Below are positions 1 to 6,905 of a stretch of 64,000 bases of DNA, piece after piece. Below the pieces are notes generated by a model, which was not told the DNA's origin, searched no databases, and saw only the letters and a list, made by a program, of their open reading frames with translations. Position numbers and translations under genes: made by a program. Each line of letters opens with the position of its first letter. The stretch's first letter is position 1. The DNA comes from an uncultured Collinsella sp. (GTDB lineage: Bacteria > Actinomycetota > Coriobacteriia > Coriobacteriales > Coriobacteriaceae), in NCBI GenBank assembly GCA_900540935.1, contig UQHW01000010.1, forward strand, positions 1 through 64,000, in the 5' to 3' direction.

Positions 1-63
1 TGGAGAGAGCGCTCCCGCAAACTGCCTCTTGACAACTTATAGGAGCGTCGGTTTTGAAAAGCA

Positions 64-107
64 GGATGACCGGGCTGCTCGGGATGTTCAAAAAAGTCTA
101 CTCACTT
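64..107. repeat. right half of a 123-bp palindromic element (family A)
   Basis: The segment ends in AAAAAAGTCTACTCACTT, the right terminal repeat of the elements at 1407-1529 and 11545-11667. The block before it (GGGCTGCTCGGGATGTTC) resembles their right arm. The matching left terminus is not seen in the window, so this is either a half element or a copy with a decayed or off-window left end. Confidence 0.6.
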
Positions 108-140
108 GTCGCGCAAAGCTTCTGCATGAGAAAAAAATGG

Positions 141-208
141 GGTTTTCAACAGAACTTCGTCCAGCTCTCGGCAAGCTTTTGGCCAGTTGGGGAGGGCTGT
201 TGAAAACC
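141..208. repeat. 68-bp inverted repeat (GGTTTTCAACAG ... CTGTTGAAAACC)
   Basis: Perfect 12-bp arms at 141-152 and 197-208 enclose a partly self-complementary centre (CCAGCT near 160 against AGTTGG near 185, with a wobble). It lies upstream of the nuclease-like ORF and downstream of the family A half element. Apart from these two repeats nothing coding is convincing in 1-290. Confidence 0.6.
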
Positions 209-290
209 TGGCAGTCCGTTCGGCACCATTTTTGGCGCGTTCGCGCCAATGTGTGACTGACTGGGTTGAAATTCGTGGTTTCCTGTGCGT

Positions 291-1418
291 ATGAAGGATC
301 TACTTTGTGACATATCGGCTTTTAGGTATTGGCGTTTGCCCCCTCAGGTCCGCGCTCTATGTCCGCCGCTTCCACGGCCGGAAGAAGACCGGCAGCGATA
401 TGACCTCGCCCGTAACCCGACGGCTGCGGTTGTGTTCGGCTTTCCGTTGTATACATTGGTTCGGACGAGAAACAAACGGACTTGTCCTGCCAGCATTAGG
501 CAGCGGCTGTTTCTTGGTGAGCTCCCTAGGGAATCCGTGCTGGAAACGGAGCATGGGTTTTTGGTTACGTCTCCTCTGCTGACGGCATTCATCATGTCGC
601 GGCATCTGACGGATCTTCAGCTTCTTTTGGTATTGGCGGAGACGTGTGGCTTGTTTGCGGTGTGCGCTCTGCCGGCGGCACTTGAGGCGGAGCTTAGGCG
701 TGCAATTGATTCAGGTGCGATTTCGACAACGTTCGGTTGGGTGCGCTGCCCGTCCGAGGACGGCACTGCCTCAAATTTATGGCGTCGAGACGCTTTGGTT
801 TTGGGCGGAGACCTTGACCGTTTTTGTTCAGATGTTTGCGGGATGCGTTACGGCAATAGATTTATGGCGGTATCACAACTCGTTCCATTGGGTGCCGCGT
901 CGCCTTTTGAGGTCGAGGCGTATTTGTTGCTTGGACTGCCGCGAGCCTTGGGAGGCGAAGGGTTTTGCGGTATAGAGCTCAATGTCGAAGTGACGTTAAG
1001 CACAAGTGCTCGAGTGATTGTGGGAAAGTCCCGTGTGTATATCGATCTACTTTTGTCTTCGCCGGACGGCAGGCGACAGGTGGCCATTGAATGTCAGGGA
1101 AAGGCCTCGCACGGACGCGCAGGGGATGGCTTGCGTGACGCTGACCGCATGACGGCCCTTCAGGCCATGGGCTACGATGTGCTTCTCCTGACACACAGAC
1201 AGATATCGGATGAGGATAGATTCCGCGCGATCGTTAAGGCCGTATGCAGGATGCTCGATGCTGAATATCGTGATAAAAGCTCAGATGAGCAAAGGGCTGA
1301 GACATTACTCAGGTCTGAACTATTCGTTGACTGGACAAAATTGGGAGTAATCGACGGAAAGATGCCCGTTAGACACAAAATGGCTCGATCGTGGACGGCT
1401 GCGAATCTAAGTGAGTAG
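291..1418 (+). CDS. hypothetical protein with DUF559/Vsr-like PD-(D/E)XK nuclease-type C-terminus
   Basis: A 375-aa protein with no recognised N-terminal domain. The C-terminal third reads like the DUF559/Vsr-type endonuclease fold: D252 in a hydrophobic strand, then E267-C-Q269-G and a following H, where the family usually has D...ExDG/ExK...H. A later strand (DVLLLTHRQI) fits the fold. The active site is not fully canonical (Q in place of K/D), so catalysis is uncertain. The start could be ATG 291 or GTG 285; neither has a clear Shine-Dalgarno sequence. By eye its GC content is below that of its neighbours. The stop codon TAG lies inside the left terminal repeat of the palindromic element at 1407-1529, and a half copy lies upstream, so the gene sits between inverted repeat copies. 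It could be a passenger gene or a degenerate restriction-type nuclease. Confidence 0.6.
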   Translation: MKDLLCDISAFRYWRLPPQVRALCPPLPRPEEDRQRYDLARNPTAAVVFGFPLYTLVRTRNKRTCPASIRQRLFLGELPRESVLETEHGFLVTSPLLTAFIMSRHLTDLQLLLVLAETCGLFAVCALPAALEAELRRAIDSGAISTTFGWVRCPSEDGTASNLWRRDALVLGGDLDRFCSDVCGMRYGNRFMAVSQLVPLGAASPFEVEAYLLLGLPRALGGEGFCGIELNVEVTLSTSARVIVGKSRVYIDLLLSSPDGRRQVAIECQGKASHGRAGDGLRDADRMTALQAMGYDVLLLTHRQISDEDRFRAIVKAVCRMLDAEYRDKSSDEQRAETLLRSELFVDWTKLGVIDGKMPVRHKMARSWTAANLSE

Positions 1419-1529
1419 ACTTTTGGCACTTTGGCGACTAGGTCGTTTTGCAACAAGGCATTTACCTGCGGCTTTATAAAGTGATATGGATGGTCTGCTC
1501 GGCAAGTTCCAAAAAGTCTACTCACTTAG
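1407..1529. repeat. 123-bp palindromic element, family A, copy 1
   Basis: Terminal inverted repeats CTAAGTGAGTAGACTTTT and its complement bound an element of exactly 123 bp. The arms keep pairing imperfectly for about 35 bp inward. The motif TACCTGCGG is at element positions 58-66, the same register as in the copy at 11545-11667. The left end overlaps the last codons of the upstream ORF. Confidence 0.85.
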
Positions 1530-1593
1530 TTTTTGACGAGAAGCCGATGCCGAAGGCGGTCCTATTTCAGGTAGTTAACAAGTTTGTGAGGCA

Positions 1594-1626
1594 CGAAAAA
1601 GGCCCGAACCATGCGGTCCGGGCCTC
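1594..1626 (-). terminator. rho-independent terminator of the rubrerythrin gene
   Basis: The minus strand reads a GGCCCGGACC stem with a GCAT loop and GGTTCGGGCC, followed by TTTTT. The stem is 1601-1624 and lies 36 bp past the rubrerythrin stop codon. Confidence 0.85.
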
Positions 1627-1659
1627 ATCGAGCTAGAGGTTATGTCTCAGGTTGCTGGC

Positions 1660-2220
1660 TTAGCCGAAGTAGCGCTTGAGCAGGCCGGCGAAAGCCTTGC
1701 CGTGGCGAGCCTCGTCGCGAGCCATCTCGTGCACGGTGTCGTGGATGGCATCGAGGCCAGCGGCCTTGGCGCGCTTAGCAAGATCGGTCTTGCCGGCGGT
1801 GGCGCCGTTCTCGGCCTCAACGCGCATCTCGAGGTTCTTCTTGGTGGAGTCGGTTACGACCTCGCCCAGGAGCTCAGCGAACTTGGCAGCGTGCTCGGCC
1901 TCCTCGTGGGCAGCCTTCTCCCAGTACAGGCCGATCTCGGGATAGCCCTCGCGATGAGCGACGCGCGCCATGGCCAGGTACATACCGACCTCGGAGCACT
2001 CGCCCTCAAAGTTGGCGCGCAGGTCGGCAACGATGTCCTCGGAGACGCCCTCCATCTTGGCGACTCCCACGACGTGCTCGGCAGCCCACTCGAGCTGACC
2101 CTCCTCCTGCTTCAGGAAGCGAGAACCGGGAACGCCGCACTGGGGGCACTTGAAGTCCTCGGGCAGCTGGTCGCCGTCGAACTCTTCCACATAACCGCAA
2201 ACGGGGCAAACAAACTTCAT
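1660..2220 (-). CDS. reverse rubrerythrin (rubredoxin domain N-terminal), NADH peroxidase type
   Basis: A 186-aa cytoplasmic peroxide-scavenging protein. An N-terminal rubredoxin-like knuckle pair (CPVC at residues 5-8, CPQC about 20 residues later) precedes the diiron four-helix domain, with carboxylate motifs ECSEVGMY, EEAEH and DEARH. This domain order is the reverse of classical rubrerythrin and matches clostridial 'reverse rubrerythrins', which reduce H2O2 and O2 using NAD(P)H through rubredoxin reductases. ATG 2220 is preferred over upstream starts because AAAGGA precedes it by 7 bases and translation begins at MKFVCPVCGY. It is monocistronic, with its own promoter and terminator. It is expected to protect an anaerobe against oxidative stress. 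Confidence 0.9.
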   Translation of the reverse strand: MKFVCPVCGYVEEFDGDQLPEDFKCPQCGVPGSRFLKQEEGQLEWAAEHVVGVAKMEGVSEDIVADLRANFEGECSEVGMYLAMARVAHREGYPEIGLYWEKAAHEEAEHAAKFAELLGEVVTDSTKKNLEMRVEAENGATAGKTDLAKRAKAAGLDAIHDTVHEMARDEARHGKAFAGLLKRYFG

Positions 2221-2334
2221 GATTCGATCCTTTCGATCGATGGCGATGGTGCGCTCGTCCGGTCCCGTAAGGGCCCTCTCCGGACGTGCGTCTTGACGAG
2301 TTCTATTATCCATAAATGCAACCAAATGTGAAGC

Positions 2335-2362
2335 CTATTAGGAATGATTTTTAATAAAACAA
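2335..2362 (-). promoter_or_regulatory. probable sigma-70-type promoter of rubrerythrin
   Basis: On the minus strand TTGTTT (2357-2362), a 16-bp spacer and TAATAG (2335-2340) lie in an AT-rich stretch. The 5' leader to ATG 2220 would be about 110 nt. Confidence 0.45.
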
Positions 2363-2442
2363 TTTTGAGATATGAAGATGTTGATTGATTAACGATTGGC
2401 AGGCCGTCTTTGACCGCCGCTGAGTACAATCGGGCGAGCAAA

Positions 2443-2458
2443 TGTTGACCTATCAACA
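2443..2458. promoter_or_regulatory. Rex-like palindromic operator upstream of the alcohol dehydrogenase
   Basis: TGTTGA-CCTA-TCAACA differs from the Rex consensus core TGTTAA-N4-TTAACA by one symmetric substitution. It lies just downstream of a likely -10 box (TACAAT, 2425-2430) and ahead of the ribosome binding site of an alcohol/aldehyde dehydrogenase operon, a typical Rex target context. No rex gene is in the window. Confidence 0.45.
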
Positions 2459-2476
2459 AATGAAGGAGTCTCCTTT

Positions 2477-3697
2477 ATGCATCTAGCCCGTCGTGCCTGG
2501 TGCCGAACATATCAGACGGTTTTTCGCATTGCATTGCCGATCCTGCCCTATACCGAGCCGCGCATTTTAGAGCATGCCGAGGATGTGCCCGCGGTGCTTC
2601 AAAAGCGCTCGATCCAGAAGGTCCTTATCGTGACGGATCCCGGCATTGCCCGTCTGGGGCTCACGGCGCCGCTCGAGACAGCGCTCGCGTCCAAGGGAAT
2701 TGGCGTTGCGGTCTATGCCAAAACATCAGCGAACCCCACGGTTTCAAACGTGGAAGAAGCGGCGTCCCTGTATCGAGAGAGCGCCTGCCAGGCCATTATC
2801 GGTTTTGGCGGAGGATCAGCCATGGACTGCGCCAAGGGCGTGGGCGCACGCATTGCGCAGCCAAACAAGCCCATCAACAAGATGCGCGGCCTGCTGCGGA
2901 TTCATCGTCGCCTGCCGCTGCTCATCGCCGTTCCCACTACCGCCGGTACGGGAAGCGAAGTCACGCTTGCGGCGGTAATTACCGATGACGAGACGCACTA
3001 CAAATACCCCATTAACGACTTTGTGCTCATCCCGCGTTTTGCAGTCCACGACCCCGAGTTTACGCGCGGTCTGCCTGCCTCCATTACGGGGCAGACGGGC
3101 ATGGACGCCCTGACGCATGCCGTCGAGGCCTTTATCGGGCGAAGCACTACGCCCTATACGCGCAAGATGGCGCGACAGGCGGTGCAGCTCATCCACGACA
3201 ATTTGCTCGAGGCCTATGAGCATGGCGACGACATGCGTGCGCGCCGCAATATGCTTTCGGCGGCGTATAAGGCGGGCGTCGCATTTACGCGCTCCTATGT
3301 CGGATACGTGCACGCCATCGCGCACAGCCTGGGCGGCCGATACGGCATTCCACACGGTTTGGCCAACGCCATCATCCTGCCGCACATGCTTCGCGCCTAT
3401 GGCGACACCGCCGCTCCCAAGCTTGCCGATCTTGCTCGCATGGCGGGCATCGCGCCGGCCACCGCGCAGGACAGTCTTGCCGCCGAGGCCTTTATCGATT
3501 GGGTCGATCGCATGAACGAGGCCTTGGGAATTCCTAAATATGTCTCGGGTATTCGTCGCTCCGATATTCCGCAAATGGCGGCCCATGCCGATGCCGAGGC
3601 CAATCCGCTGTATCCTGTCCCGCTTTTAATGGACCGTTTGGAGCTCGAGCATATGTACGAGGTCGTCGCGGGTGGTATGTTTGAGGACGAGAACTAG
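2477..3697 (+). CDS. iron-containing alcohol dehydrogenase
   Basis: A 406-aa group III (Fe-dependent) alcohol dehydrogenase that interconverts a primary alcohol and aldehyde with NAD(P)H. It shows the nucleotide-binding motif GFGGGSAMDCAKG near residues 113-125. The metal ligands D210, H214, H279 and H293 can be located by their 4- and 14-residue spacings, as in FucO-type enzymes. The start ATG 2477 has AAGGAG about 10 bases upstream and gives a roughly 30-residue N-terminal extension seen in one subgroup of the family. The gene is 8 bp from the downstream aldehyde dehydrogenase, so the two probably form an operon that disposes of or uses aldehydes. The Rex-like palindrome suggests control by the NADH/NAD+ ratio. 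The substrate is not identifiable. Confidence 0.9.
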   Translation: MHLARRAWCRTYQTVFRIALPILPYTEPRILEHAEDVPAVLQKRSIQKVLIVTDPGIARLGLTAPLETALASKGIGVAVYAKTSANPTVSNVEEAASLYRESACQAIIGFGGGSAMDCAKGVGARIAQPNKPINKMRGLLRIHRRLPLLIAVPTTAGTGSEVTLAAVITDDETHYKYPINDFVLIPRFAVHDPEFTRGLPASITGQTGMDALTHAVEAFIGRSTTPYTRKMARQAVQLIHDNLLEAYEHGDDMRARRNMLSAAYKAGVAFTRSYVGYVHAIAHSLGGRYGIPHGLANAIILPHMLRAYGDTAAPKLADLARMAGIAPATAQDSLAAEAFIDWVDRMNEALGIPKYVSGIRRSDIPQMAAHADAEANPLYPVPLLMDRLELEHMYEVVAGGMFEDEN

Positions 3698-3705
3698 GAG
3701 GGCCC

Positions 3706-5085
3706 ATGAACACCGAGGAAATCGCATGCATCGTTAGCAGTCAGCGCGCCTATTTTAAGACGCATGCCACGTTCGATGTCGATGCTCGCCGCCGCGCGCT
3801 CGTGCGCCTGCGCGATGCGGTGCGGGCGCACGAGGACGATATCGCCCGGGCGCTCAAGACCGATTTGGGCAAGTCGCACGACGAGGCGTATATGTGCGAG
3901 ATCGGCACGTCGCTTTCCGAGATTCGCCATCAGATTGCGCATGTGGCCCGATGGAGTCGCGCACGCCTGCGCCCGTGCGACCTCGCCAATGCCATTAGCG
4001 TGTGCAGGACGCAGCCGGTTCCCTATGGCGTGACGCTGATTATGGCGCCTTGGAACTACCCGTTTTTGTTGACGCTCGAGCCGCTCGCCGGTGCACTCGC
4101 TGCGGGCAACACGGTGGTCATCAAGCCGAGTGCCTATGCGCCGGCTTCAAGTGCGGTGCTCAAGCAGATTTGCGAGGAAGCGTTTAATCCGCGCCTGGTG
4201 ACGGTCGTCGAGGGCGGCCGTGCCGAGAACGAGGCACTGCTCGATGAGCGCTGGGACAAAATCTTCTTTACCGGCAGCGTTCCGGTCGGCAAGCTTGTCA
4301 TGGAGCACGCGAGCAAAAATCTCACGCCCGTGACGCTTGAGCTGGGTGGCAAGAGTCCCTGCATTGTGGATGCCTCCGCAAATTTGAAGGTCGCGGCGCG
4401 GCGTATCGCCTTTGGTAAGTGGCTCAACGTGGGCCAGACCTGTGTGGCGCCCGACTATCTGCTGGTTGACGCGCGCGTGCACGACGAGCTGTTGGACCTC
4501 ATCAAGGAGGAAGTCCACCGCATGTTTGGCGAGCACCCGCTCGACAACGAGGACTACGGCCATATCGTCAACGCCAAGCATTTCGCGCGCGTGCGCGGGT
4601 TGATCGACCCCGACAAGGTTGTGCTGGGAGGTGCGGCGCGCGAGACCTCGCTCAAGATTGAACCGACGATCTTGGACGGCGTGACGCCCGAGGATGCCGT
4701 AATGCAAGAGGAGATCTTCGGTCCCATCTTGCCGGTGCTGACGTTCGAGAGTCTGGATGAGGTCGAGACGTTTATCACGGATCGTCCGACGCCGCTGGCC
4801 CTGTATATCTTTAGCCAGGACCGAGCGGTGCAACAGCGCTTTGTGCGCTATGTGCCCTTTGGCGGCGGCTGCGTTAACGACACCATCATGCATTTGGCTA
4901 CGAGCCATATGGGCTTTGGCGGCATGGGCGCGAGCGGCATGGGGCAGTACCATGGCCGCGAGAGCTTCGATACGTTTAGCCACAAGAAGAGCATCGTGAA
5001 CAAGGCAACCTGGCTGGACGTGCCATTCCGCTATGCGCCCTACGCAAGCTGGAAGCACAAATTCGTGCGCATGTTTGTGCACTAG
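3706..5085 (+). CDS. class 3-type aldehyde dehydrogenase
   Basis: A 459-aa NAD(P)+-dependent aldehyde dehydrogenase of the ALDH3/AlkH subgroup, which oxidises aldehydes to carboxylates. The general base E212 (LELGGKSP) and nucleophile C246 (GQTCVAPDY) are 34 residues apart, as in ALDH3A1. APWNYP and EEIFGPILPV are also present. The length matches the compact class 3 enzymes. Co-transcription with the preceding alcohol dehydrogenase is implied by the 8-bp gap and an AGGAGG that overlaps the end of the previous gene. The pair could run alcohol to acid or reduce fatty or aromatic aldehydes; the sequence does not decide. Confidence 0.9.
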   Translation: MNTEEIACIVSSQRAYFKTHATFDVDARRRALVRLRDAVRAHEDDIARALKTDLGKSHDEAYMCEIGTSLSEIRHQIAHVARWSRARLRPCDLANAISVCRTQPVPYGVTLIMAPWNYPFLLTLEPLAGALAAGNTVVIKPSAYAPASSAVLKQICEEAFNPRLVTVVEGGRAENEALLDERWDKIFFTGSVPVGKLVMEHASKNLTPVTLELGGKSPCIVDASANLKVAARRIAFGKWLNVGQTCVAPDYLLVDARVHDELLDLIKEEVHRMFGEHPLDNEDYGHIVNAKHFARVRGLIDPDKVVLGGAARETSLKIEPTILDGVTPEDAVMQEEIFGPILPVLTFESLDEVETFITDRPTPLALYIFSQDRAVQQRFVRYVPFGGGCVNDTIMHLATSHMGFGGMGASGMGQYHGRESFDTFSHKKSIVNKATWLDVPFRYAPYASWKHKFVRMFVH

Positions 5086-5144
5086 AATGAGATAGACGAT
5101 AAGGAAAAAGTCGCTGGTTGTTCCCGCCATTAGAGGAGTTTGTC

Positions 5145-5324
5145 ATGATTGATGACGACGACCTGTTCGATCTGACGGATGAACCGTTTGAGTGGGACTT
5201 GCTGCTCGATGACGATGAGCTGGAGCAGAATCGAGAAAAGCGGAAGGATAAGAACGCACGGGACGACGTATCGAAGAAGAATGACAAGCGCCGCCGTGGA
5301 CTGTTTGGCGGGCTCTTTGGGTAA
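5145..5324 (+). CDS. small highly charged hypothetical protein
   Basis: A 59-aa protein with an acidic first half (DDDD, DLLLDDDEL), a lysine/arginine-rich middle (EKRKDKNARDD, KKNDKRRR) and a hydrophobic tail GLFGGLFG. ATG 5145 has GAGGAG at a 6-base spacing; an upstream TTG (5118) lacks one. The strong ribosome site and biased composition support translation. No domain is recognised. The terminal GLFGGLFG could be a membrane- or protein-docking peptide, which is speculation. It sits between the dehydrogenase pair and a phosphoesterase, on the same strand as both. Confidence 0.55.
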   Translation: MIDDDDLFDLTDEPFEWDLLLDDDELEQNREKRKDKNARDDVSKKNDKRRRGLFGGLFG

Positions 5325-5390
5325 CCGCTGCGCCAAAGCGTCTGTATACTAGGCACGTGTTAGACGCGTTGCGAAATGAGGACACAGACG

Positions 5391-5936
5391 ATGATGTGGT
5401 TTACCGCCGACCTGCACCTGGGCGATACGAATATCCTGCACGATATGGATCGGCCGTTCGCCTCGGTCGAGGAGATGAACCGCAAGGTTATTGACGCCAT
5501 TAACGAGTGCGTTGCTGCGGACGACTGCCTCTATATCCTGGGAGACTTTACGTATCGCTTGCCCATGGCGGAGGCCGTGCTCCTGCGCGAGCGCATTGCC
5601 TGTCAGAACGTGACGCTCATCCGCGGTAACCATGACGGCGATTGGGAAGATCCGGACGCACCGCACATTTGGGATGACGTGCGCGATTACCTGGAAATTG
5701 CCCCCGGCTATGCCAAGGGACATCGCCTGGTTTTGAGCCATTACCCCATGCTCAGTTGGAACGGCAAAGCGCGTGGCGCCATTATGCTGCACGGACATAT
5801 CCACAGCAGGGGAGACCGCACCAACACGCGCAACCGTGATCGCGAACGCCCCATCTACCGCTACGATGTGGGCCTCGACGCCAATGGCTACAAGCCCGTA
5901 AACCGAGACCAGATCTTGAGCTTCTTTGGACTGTAG
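5391..5936 (+). CDS. metallophosphoesterase
   Basis: A 181-aa single-domain calcineurin-like phosphoesterase with the metal-binding blocks DLHLGDTN, LGDF, GNHDGDW and HGHIHS in order. Family members hydrolyse phosphomonoesters or cyclic diesters with two divalent metals, and the substrate here is unknown. ATG 5391 is chosen because GAGGA lies 9 bases upstream; ATG 5376 in the same frame would add MRTQT. A TATACT box at 5345-5350 could be its -10 element. A palindromic hairpin of family B follows the stop codon. Confidence 0.85.
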   Translation: MMWFTADLHLGDTNILHDMDRPFASVEEMNRKVIDAINECVAADDCLYILGDFTYRLPMAEAVLLRERIACQNVTLIRGNHDGDWEDPDAPHIWDDVRDYLEIAPGYAKGHRLVLSHYPMLSWNGKARGAIMLHGHIHSRGDRTNTRNRDRERPIYRYDVGLDANGYKPVNRDQILSFFGL

Positions 5937-5941
5937 CTTTC

Positions 5942-5981
5942 AAACCACCATAAAGGGGACAGGCACCTTTGTGGTGGTTTT
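5942..5981. repeat. family B hairpin, copy 1 (probable terminator)
   Basis: AACCACCA-AAAGG and CCTTT-TGGTGGTT form a long stem around GGACAGGCA, followed by TTTTT. It ends the phosphoesterase transcript. The same stem and loop core recurs at 6773-6810 and, diverged, at 20951-20990. Confidence 0.75.
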
Positions 5982-6000
5982 TCCATAGATTGGAGTCGTT

Positions 6001-6765
6001 ATGAAACAACTGCTTATTCGTGCCGACGATCTCGGCTATTCGTATGCCGTTGACTTAGGGATCGCCCGCAGCGTCGATGAGGGCCTGGTGTGCTCGGTGG
6101 GACTCATGCCAAATATGCCCGAGGCCGAGCATGGCTGGTCACTCGTGGCGGATGCTGACATTGCGGTGGGCCAGCATACCAACGTGTGCCTGGGCAAGCC
6201 GTGTGCCGATCCGGCACTCATTCCAAGCCTGCTCGATGAAAACGGTGAGTTCCATAGCAGCCGTACCTTCCGCGAGCGCTTTAAGCGTGGCGAGGAACTG
6301 ATTGACTTCGACGAGGCATGCATTGAAATTCGTGCGCAGCACGATCACTTTGTCGAGATCGTGGGTCGCGAGCCCGATTACTTTGAGGCCCACGCCGTTA
6401 TGAGCAAAAACCTCAATCGAGCGATTTCGGCGGTGGCGCAGGAGCTGGGCCTTAAGGAGCAAAAGGCGAGCTTCGACCCCACGGCCGTGGTGCACTGCGG
6501 AGATACCGACCTGCGCATGGTGATGCATTCGATGGAGCCGGGCTACGAGCCTAAGGACTCGATTATGCAGACGGTTCGCGAGATGGCAGACGGCGAGACG
6601 GTCGTCTTCGTGTGCCATCCGGGCTATCTCGATCGCTTTATCCTAGAGAATAGTTCGCTTACGACCGATCGCACCAAGGAAGTCGATGCACTGATCGACC
6701 CCGAGCTGCGGGCGTGGCTCGAGGCTCAGGACGATCTTCGCCTCATCGACTACCGCGACCTGTAA
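6001..6765 (+). CDS. YdjC/ChbG-type carbohydrate deacetylase
   Basis: A 254-aa member of the YdjC family, whose characterised member ChbG removes an acetyl group from N-acetylated chitooligosaccharides. Metal-site motifs are present: RADDLG at residues 7-12, QHTNV near 60, and EAHAVMS near 128. HPGY occurs near residue 205, as in other members. The length is normal for the family. It is flanked by two copies of the family B hairpin and so is probably its own transcription unit. No chitobiose PTS or glycosidase genes are adjacent, so its sugar substrate cannot be inferred from context. Confidence 0.8.
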   Translation: MKQLLIRADDLGYSYAVDLGIARSVDEGLVCSVGLMPNMPEAEHGWSLVADADIAVGQHTNVCLGKPCADPALIPSLLDENGEFHSSRTFRERFKRGEELIDFDEACIEIRAQHDHFVEIVGREPDYFEAHAVMSKNLNRAISAVAQELGLKEQKASFDPTAVVHCGDTDLRMVMHSMEPGYEPKDSIMQTVREMADGETVVFVCHPGYLDRFILENSSLTTDRTKEVDALIDPELRAWLEAQDDLRLIDYRDL

Positions 6766-6772
6766 GGCTCCC

Positions 6773-6810
6773 AAACCACCACAATGGGGACAGGCGCCTT
6801 TGTGGTGGTT
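6773..6810. repeat. family B hairpin, copy 2 (probable terminator)
   Basis: AAACCACCACAA and TTGTGGTGGTT pair around GGGGACAGGCGCC. It is nearly identical to the copy at 5942-5981 and placed right after the deacetylase stop codon. It lacks a long T run, so its role as terminator is less certain than for copy 1. Confidence 0.7.
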
Positions 6811-6905
6811 CTGGCGCCGTTGCCATTATGGCGGCGGCGCCTTTTTTGTCCGCGTGCCGCGGTAGAGTGTAGGCAGTTGAAATGTGCGTCCATCGAGGAG
6901 CTGCT

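Noticed and set aside
2443..2458. FNR/CRP-type reading of the palindrome upstream of the alcohol dehydrogenase
   Set aside because: FNR sites need TTGAT-N4-ATCAA (14 bp); here the arms are arranged differently and fit Rex better.
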